Below the pieces are notes generated by a model. The model saw nothing but the letters and a program-made list of their open reading frames with translations. It was not told the DNA's origin and ran no database searches. From positions 620,001-684,000 of the forward strand of contig JAMWET010001220.1 of assembly GCA_024036415.1 (NCBI GenBank): DNA of 64,000 bases, read 5' to 3'. Positions 18,781-31,900 of the stretch are shown piece by piece. This stretch comes from Prochilodus magdalenae. Taxonomy: Eukaryota > Chordata > Actinopteri > Characiformes > Prochilodontidae. The translations under genes were made by a program, and so were the position numbers. The first letter of the stretch is position 1. Each line of letters starts with the position of its first letter.

Positions 18781-21700
18781 GTGGTTTAATAGGGTTAACA
18801 ACAGGGACTGGTTGAAACGGAGGGCGATAAATGATGGATAAGAACTTCTTATCTTCTTTTGGTACACAGCAGACTGTTTATGTCCAAGCTGTGAAAGTGT
18901 TTAGATAGCCCTGATGTGCAGTGACTGCATTTACCCTCTTTCCATGTCATTTCTGGGTGTATTCATATGAGAAAGTGGTGGGTTTATAGAACTGTGTGTT
19001 CAGCGGCCTACATCAGGTGCATCCTGTGCACGAGGTCATAAACACTCTGTATCCATATGGTTACTCGTCTGTGTGTATGGATGTGTAATAATTGACCTTT
19101 TTAAGGAAAAACAAAACTGTGGCAATGAGTCATGAGATTGCCTGAGGCCTAGATAAATGCATATAGCATTGGTTTAATAAATACAAGCTTTAATCTTATT
19201 CTGTATGAAAGTCATTTAGTAGCTACACCTGAACCAAAGGCCTGATGTTACAATCACGATCTACTGGTCGACTGTTATGTGAATACAAAACGCACCACGA
19301 TGCAGCCTTCTGCAGAGATTAGCAATGCGCCAAATGTAATCAAAGCCCATTTCATTTACAGAAACACAACCTTTTTGAGCGATAATCTCCTCTTGATCCG
19401 GCCGGAATTTCAGATGTAGCTCAGCTTGGCTGTTGCTAAGCATGGGGAAAATTCTGATCAGCACTTTAAAACTTGTTTTGTTTCATTAAATGGAATGGTT
19501 TAATGGAGGCTTACTGCAGTGATTCATTCAAATTGCCATTTCTAAGTTTTGTTTGGTTTTCCACCAATATGACATAAACACGTAAATTAACTCTGGGCAA
19601 GTCAAACTGGCTGAAACAAATCTGAGTAAACCCACCAAATTAGATTTTACAAAGAGCACGAGGAATTAGCTTTACAAGTTACGCATCCTAGGCAAGAAGC
19701 ATACTCATGAGGAGGCTGAAACTTCAGGAAGAGACAGTCTACTTTGAATACTTTCGATTAGTTACTACATTATGGTGCCGTATGACATCTTCTGGTAAAT
19801 TTCCATTGGACATTCCAAAATCTTTTAGCTAGAGGGTTCTTCTATGTCATTGATCCAAACATTCTTTTTTAGCACTTTTATTTCAATTCTTTTTTTGTGT
19901 TGCCTATTATATATGATTAAAACTTTTAAAATTAGTATTTGTAAATTCTAAAACTCTTATTTAACCTCAAGTGTATTTGCTATAGGGTCACATCTAAGTC
20001 ATTAAATTTAGCAGTGATGGAGTTTGACTATTAGAGCTAGATCTTTTATATACAGTACATATACCTCTATGTTAATGTGTATGTCTACTTGTATCCCTAT
20101 GGAATTCTATTAAGTCTGTTAACAGTAAACCAGCAGCAATTTGCCTAAACATGTTTGGCCATTCTAGATTAAACACAGAGATTTGAGACTTCTAAAAGGT
20201 GTTTCATTTTACTTTAAGGCTTGTTACATATTTCCAGATTGTTTAACTTGTCATAGCTGTAAGTATGTTGTGGTGAGATCATCTTTCATTTTGGACAACA
20301 AAGTTACTTTTCTTTTAGGTGCATACATTTTTGCCCTGTCCAGAGTCACATACATTCTATGTAGACTTTACATTAAGTAATCTGATTTAAAATGCTGAAA
20401 ATATACATTCCACAAAACCTTTTAACATTATTGTTTTCACTGTCACTCTATAAGAAAGCTGAACACTTTTTGCCTTCTATTAAATTCTTGATGTCCTAAT
20501 AGGACCAAAAGCCATCTTACATGAGCCCCTTTATGTTTAATTTTACTGTGTAACATTGATGAGAATGTCTGTATAGTTTTGTTTGCACCTTTAACGTTTG
20601 ACTGACAGACACACAAAATCATAACATGTGGTAAATAGCTTACTTCTAATAATAGACATCTGCACATTCCATTTGTGCTTACAGTCTCTTATGCCACATC
20701 TGCCCTTATTCAAGTCACTTAAGTCTCAGGCTGAAGAGATTGTTCTGTCCACTCAGTCTGCTAATGGAGAGAGCATGGTGATGAAGTAAGCAATAGGTTC
20801 ATCCACAGAGGATGTCCGGACGCACAGTGCTTCCTCCGGCCTTGCCTTGCCCTGTTCCCCAGCCTCAGCCCTTCACCACAGGAAGCCCCTTTCACTGCCT
20901 CTTCCCCTGTCCTTGGAGAGCTAAACTTGGGTCTTTTGTGTCAAAACGTGCTTATATAGAGTGCATTTTTGGCTTCCATATCCTAATGGATAGTAGAACA
21001 TAAGGGTGTAAACATTCATTAGATTGAAGGCTGCAGTTCAAGTATATTGATTTGGGGATGTTAGAAACTATTTTTAAGTTCAATATAAAAATCCAACAAA
21101 AAGTTGTATCCGGATATTATGTAAATAGTCACATTTGTGTATTCATTTTCATTTGTGTATTCAAGTAATTCCTAAAGCAACACTACGCAAAGAATTTTGT
21201 TTAACCTGAAGAAAGTATTACTGAGTATGGAGAGAAAAGAACACACCACAATATGCAGAGCTTGAGTCGCTGCAAGTCTCTTTGTAAAAAGTCACAAAAG
21301 CAAAATCAGCATTGTACTGATGAAGATATGATGACTGTTATAGATCATTTGCTCACATCTACAAAAAACAAAACCAGTTTTTCACCAAGTTTTGACTGAG
21401 TTCTCTTTAAATATTCTTTCAGTGCACTCACACAAAAGTCAGATTCATCTATTTGTGCGTGTCTGAAGCACAGTCTATGTTATTACATGTTCTTCTGCAG
21501 GTTGTGTCCATATTTCCATCAGCAATGTCTACAAATCCCCAAATCCTATATAGTGTTGCTTTAACTGTGCAAAATTATCAAACTGAATTGAATCATGGTG
21601 CACTTTGAGATTTAACACTTTTGAAAATAAAGGTTTGATGGCTGTATGGTTCTAGGTAAAAAAAATAAACAGAACCCTGAGGTTCACACTTTACACTGAA

Positions 21701-21900
21701 GTCCAAAACAAACAAACAAAAATAATTTGGAAACATGTACACGTCTACTGTAATTTGGTTACATTAAAAGGGCTATCTGATCTCAAAGTAGTGGAAAGAA
21801 AGTCTTGCCAGACAGTCACCCTGCAGGGGACATATTTATGGATATTACTTTGTAAATATTAACTACAGCATAATACACAGTGCACATGCTTTAAAACACT
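18781..21900. other. Intergenic DNA, no gene seen
   Basis: No coding exon or RNA gene was found on either strand. A segment near 19780-19890 (GAGGGTTCTTCTATGTCATT) may be another copy of the small repeat family described in the findings. The rest is unremarkable AT-rich sequence. Confidence 0.45.
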
Positions 21901-23260
21901 ACAAAATGCACAGTGCTTCATGGAAAATGGGGGAGCTACTGCTGTGCTTTACTCTGCCTGTTAGAATCTGAAGGTATGGGGTATGAGGGGCTTTTGGCAG
22001 GGGGATGGGGTAACCTGCCCTCTGGCCTGACTGGACCGACTGGAGCATATGAAAATGGGGGGTCTCATTCTGGCTGCTTGAAGTCGGTCAGTGGGCCTCC
22101 ATCTCCATTGACTAATACTGTAATCAGCCAGACATACGCTGCCCCTAAGTAACCTGCCCCAGGCGGGCCACTAAGTGCATTCTGGCGCAGCCGTGCCATA
22201 CAGTTAATGCAATCATGCATATTAGCCCATGCTTTGGTGATGCCAGACTACAGACGTGGGGGGTACATTATGGAGTACGTTCAATAATATAGAGCCATAT
22301 TCTAGAGATGTTCAGCTTTTGTCATGAAAGATAATGGTAGACATTGTATGTGACCTTTTGCCAATGATTAGTTCTGACCAAGACTGAATTCATTCTAGAG
22401 TGGCTCTCTGTGAATGATTTACTCATGCAGTTTTCTGTAGTGATTTATAGTGTCTACCCTTTCACAGTGTCAATGGTTCCGACATTTCTGTCCAGTGCAA
22501 CAACTGACCACCAGTCTCCATTTTCATAGCACATAAATCATGTTAAGAAAAACTGAGCGGAATAAAATGAGAGGAATGTGGCACACATCTACATTTCATT
22601 CCATGCAATCAGTGCGCTACAATCAGCCACGCATCACTTCACCAAAGCAGCACCTTTGCCTGTGGGAGAAATGGACACTTCAGGATGAACATGTTGATCC
22701 GTATTTGTGCATCTGCGATTATGCGCATGACCTATTTTCTACCTGCAGCTTTGAGATACTAACAGCTAAAAAGACTTTCCGTCTGGTTAAATCTGCCTTT
22801 TTGTATATGAAAGCGCCTCCGCCCAGTGACTGTGAAAAAAGGGAAAACTAAGAAAACAGAGAGTTTCCTGGACTGGGTCAGACATCTGCTCTCTGAACAG
22901 GAAATACTCCCCCAAACTGGAGCCCCCCCAATTCCCCAAGTCCGCCTCTCACTCTTTTTCCTCCCTGTCTCTCCAAAACTCCTACTCTGCCCAGTCCACA
23001 TACTTTCACACTCGGAAAAAGAACTTGGAATCTTTATCCAGTGCCATGATCTAGCAGAAAATAAAATTCAGCAATGTGACTATTGATATGCTCTAAGCAG
23101 CATTGCCTTGGCATCGCTCTGTGTCACCTGTGAGACAGCTCTGGAAACACACCATTATTCCCGCCGCAGCACTGCCATTAAGGAGAAGAACTGAGTCATT
23201 ACTCACTGCAAAATGATAAACAATTGTTACACATTGTCTAAATGATATTTTCCCTTAAGC
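21900..23260. promoter_or_regulatory. Candidate conserved noncoding/enhancer cluster upstream of cyth3
   Basis: This 1.3-kb stretch is less AT-rich than its surroundings and lacks recognisable repeats. It contains dense binding-site-like words: TTAATGCAATCATGCATATT (about 22205-22224), CACCTGTGAGACAG (about 23127), and ATAAACAATTGTTACA (forkhead/SOX-like, about 23216). Open frames in it have no protein similarity that I recognise. Reading it as enhancer DNA is an inference from composition and needs a cross-species alignment. Confidence 0.3.
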
Positions 23261-24080
23261 ATCTCTCTTCCCCTCTCTTGAATGTCCTCATTTTACAGAG
23301 CAAGGAAGGGTGATACAGATATGCCTGGATGGATATACTCTTGATTTTAGAGCCTGCCATCAGCAAGTCTAACGTCCCATCCTCTACCACTATCGATTCC
23401 AATGTAAACTCTGCTCCACTTTATGTCTAAGACGATGGACCTCTTCTTTTCCCAGCTTTTCCATGCAAATTTTGGATTGTAAATCAAGTCAGGAAAAAAA
23501 GCAGACTATATGAAATCACCCTGACCGGGGAACAATCCTACTATATGGGGGTAAAAGGAAGTATAGCCCCCCTTTTCCGAGAGGTTGGAATGCTCTAATT
23601 GAATCCGTGTGTGGAAGAAACACAGGCGATACTGTTAGGCCTCGCCGCCATGAGTGTGTACTCTTTCTGTTTATGAGAGGAATGGACGGCGCTGGAGCCG
23701 ATTCTTTTCTCATTTTCCACACTTTCATAACCAGAGGCTACATCGTTCACATTTTTGTGAACGCTAAGAAAAAAGCATTTGGCGTCGGAGTTAGAGCCAA
23801 ACGTTAAGGCACCGTTTGTGTTCTGGATGTCTAACTTGAGCTAGCTAGCCAAGATTCAGTCATAGCCATACTAGCCTTATACTGCCTGTTATCTTTGTAT
23901 GTCTGGATCGTTCAGATAGCCTAGAATATCACTCAGCCTCATAATAAGCAAGGCTGTCACCTCATTGTTTTCATTTTTCCAGGATAACGAGCAGGGAATT
24001 TGTCCAGGTGAACTGGATGTGGGACAAATGGCGCAACGTCCCTTGCTCCACCTTGGACAGTCATAAGGCAGTAAGTGCGA

Positions 24081-24094
24081 GTCACCCTGGTAAC
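24081..24094. promoter_or_regulatory. cyth3: RFX X-box in the cyth3 promoter
   Basis: GTCACCCTGGTAAC satisfies the X-box consensus GTNRCC-N2-RGYAAC in all fixed positions. It is about 550 bp upstream of the start codon. It is the second perfect consensus match in this window, after 18661-18674. Confidence 0.4.
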
Positions 24095-24119
24095 GCAGTA
24101 GTAGCCTACAACGCGATGA

Positions 24120-24129
24120 GTCACGTGAC
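24120..24129. promoter_or_regulatory. cyth3: CLEAR-type palindromic E-box in the cyth3 promoter
   Basis: GTCACGTGAC is a perfect 10-bp palindrome identical to the core of the CLEAR element bound by TFEB/TFE3/MITF. It lies 26 bp downstream of the X-box. USF and MYC/MAX also bind such E-boxes. Confidence 0.4.
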
Positions 24130-24645
24130 GACACAGGTTTGTAGGGCGGGAACGAGTCGCATGACGCACTTTTTCACCACCTCTATTCAGACAGGCCCCC
24201 GCCCCTGCCTCGCTAGGATTGGCTCGTATTATCTCACGTTTAGCGATGTGATTGGCTTACACGCTGTCGCCTAGTGCACAGGAGGCGGGATGGCGGGATG
24301 CGGGTGGGAAAGAACACTGGAGATCTGTGTTGTGGAGCCTCGGAACAGATGCCAGTGTCGGTAGGCTACATGACGAGGACGCGGTATTTCGCCGGATGAT
24401 ACAGGACCGCTGTAGCGGAAAGGGACGCCGTCCATAGCCGACAGTTATGCTGGATTAAAGCCGTGACACCGTATTTCAGTTTGAGTACAGAATCCATAAT
24501 TAAAAGGCAGGACGCAGACTGTCTGTCTGAAGGGAGCTGTCTATAAATGCAGCCCTCCACGTAAAACAGTCATTGAAATAAATAGCACCCGGGCTGGGAC
24601 GTTTCACTGATCCTGTCATATATCGCATCGTCTCAAGCAGCAAAT

Positions 24646-24664
24646 ATGGACGAGGACAATCAAG
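24646..24664 (+). CDS. cyth3: cyth3 coding exon 1
   Basis: Encodes MDEDNQ plus the first base of codon 7, followed by a GTACGA donor. Its separation from the rest by an 18.7-kb intron is usual for cytohesin genes. Confidence 0.85.
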
Positions 24665-25900
24665 GTACGACGCTTCTCTGGTTTCCCCCCATTTTATTAT
24701 ACAGCATGTCTCTGTTGAATAATCGGCTGTTTGCACCTATTCGTGGTCACGTGAAATAAATCAGAAATGAAATCCTGTCATGATACTATAGTCTGAGCTA
24801 CACAAGCAAAGCCCGTCTGTAATCCAGTCCAGTAGTTTATAGCTACGTGTTGTTTTGTCAACGTGCTTTGGTCTTGCATGGTGGAATGATGTGGCTGCAC
24901 ATCTGATTTTCCGTGCAAACAGTTGGCTTGAGTTGAATTTCATTCTCAGGGCCACAGTTGGAAGTGTGAGGCCAGTATTAAATGCATGTTATCCATCACA
25001 CAAACACATACAGCCTTAATTCTGTATCATGTCACAGGAGAGTATGCAATGATCCAAGACCGTTAGGGTTTCTTGATGGACATTTTGCAGTATACACAGA
25101 TTTCCTACTGGTCGGCCTGCTTTAAATCAGCATTAAATCTACCCTGGCAGGTGAACTGGTCTGCTATAATAATCCTGTAGAACTCACCCTATATCTGCCT
25201 TCAGGTCTTCACCCTGTCCAGGTATTGTGATGCTGTGGGAAACTTCAGAGCAGGTGAAGATCAGAATGTATACAATGACCTAGATTTTAGCGCAGGGTCT
25301 AAAGATGTGTGTGTTGATCTGTATTAGCTAGGTGTATATGTTACTCACAATGAGCTGGGCTTGGAGTGGAGTAAACTTTTTGGGCTTGCTTTCATTCCTA
25401 ATAGGTCAAGAAGGAAGCAGAGTCTGATTCTCCCAGCGCTGCTAGAAGGACCGACCTATCTAAATGAGAGAGATTGTGAAGGACTGAGCTAGAATCTCCC
25501 CAAACTCTTTTCTCTCACACAAACACTTATTGCTCGGAGAATGCAAGACTGGATTTTCAGAGGGTGGCGTTTCAGTCATTTGTTTTGCATATAATTAGAA
25601 ATATATTTTATTTAAAAAATAGGGGCATAGAAACGCAACGTGATCTGCTTGGCCCCAAGCTTGCTGACTGAAGTGATTTGTGATGTGTATTTTTGTTTTG
25701 GTGGAGCACAGTGGTCCCTTTGTGAAAAGATGAAGCTCCTCTATTTAAGTGGCTGGAAATGTCTAGGCAGACAGGCTTCTGGTCCTGTGATGTCTACCAT
25801 ACAAAACTGATCATTTCCCCTCTGCCTTTAAGGCAAATACAGAGGCAAATGCATCTAGACCACAAGTCACATTTCGGTGGAATTGATGTTAATGTCTCCT

Positions 25901-25974
<74 letters not shown>

Positions 25975-28900
25975 TTATCTATTGGATCCATCGCCATGCA
26001 TCTTCTTGATGTGGATATGAAAGCAGCAGTTCTGTACAATTGGGCTGCACGTCATAATTTAAACTTCAGCACTACAAAGTACTGAAAAATCCATCATTCA
26101 TCTGTCAAAATACCTACAGTATGTGGTTAGTCTTGTCAGCCTCAGTGAGCAAATAAGATTCCAAAATCTAGATTGTGGATTAAATGATATGTTGTGTTTA
26201 TTGCTATTTGCATGTTTTTAAATTAAGCACTTCTTGATCAATAATAATATAAACTTCTGGTATTGCGTAGTGGGGTACAACTTTGCTACCACCCTGTAGA
26301 CAGGGTTTAGACCCCTACCTTGGCTAATACCCTACCTCTATGCCAGGAAGAAACCTTGGGCAAGACTCCTAACACTACTCTTGCCTTTCCTACACCTGTG
26401 TAAGAAATGGTCGTACTTGTTCTGAATAAAAAAGTCTGCCAAATACTGTAAATGTATAATGTTTAAGTTGTTAACCATACTCAGCCCGTCCCCCTTGCAA
26501 AATGACTTGGGTAGAGCTCCATTGATATGAACATGACTTATAAGTTAATATCTTACTGGTTAACATAGCTGTAGTTTGTCAACCGTGACTTGCTGAATAT
26601 GACTCAAACAAACCGCTCACAAAGTCTCAGGTCAGTCATGTATAAGTGTTGTTGAGTTTGTGGAGCTTCTTAGCTTTCATAGCAGCTTTGTGGGTTTCTG
26701 TTAATTGACTCTTTACATCGTATTTATTCTCTTCTCATAAAGTTATCCTTGTCTTATAATATGCTGGGTTTGGAAGCATTTTATGTGCTTTTGTTGTTTT
26801 AACTGGGCTGGTGTTTTGTGTTCTTGTGTTTTAACCTGAATTTTAAGCTTTAAGTACGAGCAATTAGCCACTGTCAACTCATTAGTCTTTAAAAGAGACT
26901 GACATGTGGATATGGAACCATCTGGAATCCTCATTCTCCCAAGCTGTGCATTTATTATCATTTAAAATGAGCCAGTCAGAAGTATCAGTGTTTGGACATG
27001 CTGATAAATCAGTATATTACCGATTGTAACAGCCAGCTAAGATCAGTTAGACCCTACTAGGGTTATTCTGTTTGCCAGGTCCATGGAATTATTTAACATT
27101 TGCTTGTTCAGCATGTAATGACGGGACCCCAGAACAGATCTAGAGGTCTAGAGCACCAGGCAGGCTGGATTAGACCCCAAGTGGAGGGAGGGAAGTTCCA
27201 CACTGGGAGGGTCTGGTCTGTGCCATGCTGAGTTTGACCGGACGTCCTGCTGTGGAGCAGTAATCAATGCTGTCGACCACCACAGGAGTTTGCATACCGG
27301 GCCATGCTGGCTGTCGGATAAAGATGTCAAAACTGTAGCACTTTCTCGTTGGTCAGCGCGTTCCAGAGGTGACTGTGTCAAGTGTGTGTATGAGTGCTGG
27401 TCACTTCATGTGTGGAACAAAACGCAAACCTGCACACTAATAGGCTTACTGCTGTAATGTTTTAGAACATCTATGAGGCAACCATAGCATGTAAAGTTTA
27501 GGCTTGTAACTGCATTAGCTTTGTGGTTGAGGTAAAGTGTGTTCGGTTAACCTCAGGTATATTTCTTCAGTGGTCCAGTGTTTGAATAGTTGGAAACCAC
27601 TAGTCCTGATGTATTCAACAAAAACTTTTTGGTGGACTTGGCATCTGCCACTGTCCACATTTATTCATAGGAAAGCTGACCCATAAGTATTTTGTTTCAT
27701 CGAGTCTTAAATGTGTGGGGACTTTTTAAAATGGTGCACATGGTAAAATCATTGGTGTCCCATTGTTTTGTTTACAGCATTGAACCTTAAATTTGACCTT
27801 TGTTGCCCCTTATGCTGTTGGTCCCAGAATACACAACTGGCAGCTTCCTATTGAAGGGGGGAATTGTTGGGTTTAGTAAACAAAACAATTCACACAGTTG
27901 CTAACTGTACATGTAATTGCCTAGTTACTAGGCCTATGACACCTGAGAGCAAGTATTGGCTAACAGACCGCAGACCTAGGGTAGGAATAAATATTACATC
28001 ATGATGCATTTTATGATAAACAGTATGCAATACAATACTTATAGTTTGAGTATAAGGTCTTATGGCTGAAACAGAAATAGAACCGGTACTGCAGTGGTCA
28101 CCAACCCTGCAGAAATTGTAGAGCAGAGTAGTATTGTGTTCACATAGTCATATTAAAAAAACCTTGCCCTACTACAGTAAAATATAGATGTGGCCAACAG
28201 TCACCAGATGCGTATTCGTGTTAATCGGTTTATCATGGTATTCATGGCATGGTAAAATGTCATGAGACTAGGTCATACTGATATTCACTTTTATACAAGC
28301 ATGCCTCAAACCCCTACTGCCTACTCAAATCTATAGGCTGTTTGTTCTACACTGTGTACTGCCTGAGTCAAGACTGGAGCAAATCTCCTTGAAGCTTTTG
28401 ACCATTTGAACCACTTGACAGTGCTATTGGGTTGCTAATCTGAAAACATTTGATGACAGGCTATATATGCTGGCCTTTAAAGGGGCAGTGTTGGGCTGGA
28501 GGTTACAGAACCAGCCTTGTGATCGGAAGGCAACTAGTTCAATTCCCTGAGCTGAAAGAACATGACTGAAGTCCCCTTGAACAAGGCACCCAACCCTGCT
28601 CCCCAGGGGCCGTGGAAAAGGCTGCCCTGCTCCGGGCACATGGTCTCACTCCCCCCTAGTGTGAGTTCACTAGTGTGTGGGTTAAATTATGGAGGTTTAA
28701 TTCCTCTGTGTGTAAGTACAATTAGCAAAATGGTTTTTATCTTATCTAATATCTCTAATTGTAGTCCTGTTATGCTGATAATTAGCTATGAGGAATGGGA
28801 AACATATTGTTTATAAAATCTTTTCTCCAGGTTTGCTTGACACTTTGTTGCATAATGCAACAGAGTGACATAATAGAAGAGGTGTGACCTGAAACCAAGA

Positions 28901-31900
28901 AATGAAATCCAGATACTTCTTAATATTACAGTTTAATAAAAGTTTAATTCCACTAACGCCTCTGCAATCTGAGACTGTATTGGATCCAGATGCAATGGTG
29001 AAAAGCCTGGAATTGAGACTAGACAGGATGTTACTGGGTCTAAATGTTCCCATGTCCTGGACCTGTAGAGCAGTTCTTGTGGAATGTGGAAATCTAGTGT
29101 ACTTTCAAGCATGGCTTAAACGCAGTCTATGACTGAATTGTTGTATCAATGAGGTTTTCTGTCTGTCCAATCTTGAGCTGGTGTTGGTTAGAAAAATGCT
29201 CGAAATAAGCCTCTTTTTAGAGCTGTAAAAACAAAACACCACCATGAGTCACTGGTATGAGGTGGAACATCATCAGAAATACAATGGAATAGCTCCGGGG
29301 CCACCAGCTAGACCACTCAATAGTACAAACAGATGCATTCAGCCTGGCAGTGATTCATCCTCTGCACACCTCATCTTATTTTGACTTCTTTGTAGTTTCA
29401 GTTGGAATGCTGTGCTACAATGAGAGCTGTTGTTTACAGGGAGATTCTTTTAATTGCGCTGACTTGTAGTACTATTCATATAAGCCCATTCATGTAACTG
29501 ATAGGATCAGAAAGTAATATCCACCAACAATAACAAAACATATGGTGCCTTGCCAGATGAAACACTGCAGACACAAACTTACCCAATCCATTGACGCCGT
29601 TGCACTGATTTGATAAAGATTACAATAATGATTTAAAATAAGCAATAATGTGTTTAAAATTGCATGTTGATGATTTAATCAGTGGTCCATGTGTGCCAGA
29701 TTCCAAAGCATTCACCTTTGACACAGGATAGCGTAAACACTGTAGAATGTCAGCGGGCTATAAGGAAGAACAAGCTCGCTCCATAAATGAGCTCTATGTT
29801 CTTGGATGTAGACCCAAACGCATGGGATTAGTTTTTATGACCAATCGTAAAGGGCATTTTCCCTGTCCTTTAATGTTCCTCCCCTGCTTTTATAGTGACA
29901 TCTCTGTTCACTTAGATCGTTTAGAGATTGCAGGGGAGTAGGGGGGCTTAGTCTTCTAGCTAAAAGGGGCTAGCTTGCAGTTGAGGGTTAAAATTCTTAG
30001 GATGGCTAAATTAGAAACAGGCAAACAAATCAGGCAAACAATGCTGCAGTATTGGGGGAATTTAAGCAGGCATGAGGCAAGCTGAAGGCTATTTATCTGG
30101 CTTTCACAAAAGAAAGCCAAACTATATGTTAGTCTCAGGAGTACGCGGCTCAGCGGTGCAACAAATTCCAGAGTGAAAGAAGAAAGTCCACTCTTCATAG
30201 CATTTGCAATGTTAAGCTGAGGGATTTTTTTTCCTTCCTGAAGTGGCTTTTCTGAAAGAGAGCGTGAGTAGGTTGGTGTGGGTGGGGAGATTTAGAGCCG
30301 GGACAGTTACGTAACAAATCCCAAATTGCTTAACCTTCTGATGATGCAGGAAAAAGGTGTATCCCCCTGCACTAGAACGTTGGGTCATATTGCGTCTGCT
30401 TATGTGTGTGGGTTTCTTCTGTCTGTCCTCAAGAAGAGATTGGTGGAGAGTGACTGAAAGAAATGTACCACATGAACAATTTTCATATTGTTTTGTGAGG
30501 AAGCCTGTTTGATAGATGGGTTCCCCTTTATCTGCTTTGCTGTTAACATCAAAGACTCTGTGTTTAATTGAATTTGGAAACGGAGTGGCTTCATGTGTGT
30601 CCTCTCATAATTTGAATGCAGCCTTGAAGTTGTTGAGGGTCTGGGATTCTCAATGCAAACATATAGAAACACTTTAAATTGTACACATTTAAAAAAATTT
30701 TTGGAGCTGAGCCATAAAAGAACAACCTTTAATAGCTTGTAATTTAAAGAAACATCAATTAAAATGTTGTTTAGAGAACCAAAAGCTTTTTTGCACCTTT
30801 ATTCATAACATTCTTCATGGTAAGGCTTAACATTAGGGACTCAAGATTTCTCCTAGCTATCACTAGTCCATCACTCCACCAATGGAAAATTCAAGCACCA
30901 CACAGAAGGTCTCATGTTTAGTTCATGGTTGAACAATTCCTTGATTGTTGTTTTTAGCAGAGGTTCTCCATACTGTTGGGAATCTCTTGCATTGCACAGT
31001 TTAGTGTTTTTCACGGCTTTGTCACCCTTGTGTCAGCTTAGCTAGTCCAGCCTCTTATGAGTTATGACTTGAAGGCATCAGGACCTTCAAGTCATAACAG
31101 ACCACCCTTGAACTGTAAGTACTAAGGAGGGCTTATATCATCACAAAATCTGTAGTCCTGTTTTGGGACAGTAATCAACTTGACAGCAGTTAATACTGCT
31201 GGATCATTTGTTATTATTCTACATTAGTGATTTCAGAAATTGATTTTTATTACATCAGAATATTTGGACAGCAATAAAAAGACAAAGTCCATGTTAAGCA
31301 TGTCACAATTATAACATAACCGCCTAATCGCAGTTACTTGAGGTGATCACAGTTGTTTAAGTCAAATACAAAACAGTCCGATTTCCAGAACAAGCAGAAT
31401 GAAAATGGGTGTGTTGGATCGACGCAAGCAAAAGGAAAATAAAAGAAAGACACATTGAGACACACAACATGTTCGGAGGGCAGGGTGAGTAATGTTTGTT
31501 AATCTCTTAGCTATGTGGCTACTTCTAATGTGTTTTTACCTTTGTTCTGCCCTCATTAAAGAGTTCCCCTTCTTCAATTAGACAGACAGATGACTCCCAT
31601 CACACACTGGTCAGATTTGGTAGATTTATTCAAACCGACAGCATGCAAATAGGTGTAAAAAGACGATGCTTCTATAAGAGATTTCAAAAGAGGATGGATT
31701 AAGATGTAGCTGCTGCTTACACCACCATGCCAATGCTGGTCTGGCTGAAACATAGGATTCAGGGTGGCTTCCTATAAGTGTCACATGACTACCATGAATT
31801 TTAACATAACTGCCCAAATTTTAAGCCCAACCCCAAAGGCGAAGACACCACCTAGTGGCAGGAGGAGGAAACAGCACACAATTACTTATGAAGTGAACTC

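Larger units (their letters stand above)
24050..24645 (+). promoter_or_regulatory. cyth3: cyth3 promoter and 5' UTR
   Basis: The region just upstream of the cyth3 ATG is CpG-rich and TATA-less. It holds two inverted CCAAT boxes (ATTGG at about 24219 and 24250), GC-rich GGAGGCGGGATGGCGGGA (24280-24298), an X-box at 24081-24094 and a palindromic E-box at 24120-24129. This is the composition of a housekeeping-type vertebrate promoter. The exact transcription start cannot be read from sequence. Confidence 0.6.

Noticed and set aside
22540..23086. Protein-coding gene upstream of cyth3
   Set aside because: The open frames on both strands overlap, lack splice logic and have no recognisable domains. 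Regulatory DNA fits better.
24008..24437. Overlapping open frames in the CpG-rich region before cyth3
   Set aside because: They lie in promoter/5' UTR sequence on both strands and show no conserved protein features. GC-rich DNA readily gives chance open frames.
25899..25975. Assembly junction at the poly-A/(AT)n stretch
   Set aside because: It is a plausible natural microsatellite, and the sequence on both sides is consistent with one intron. Length error is likely, but a misjoin is not indicated.
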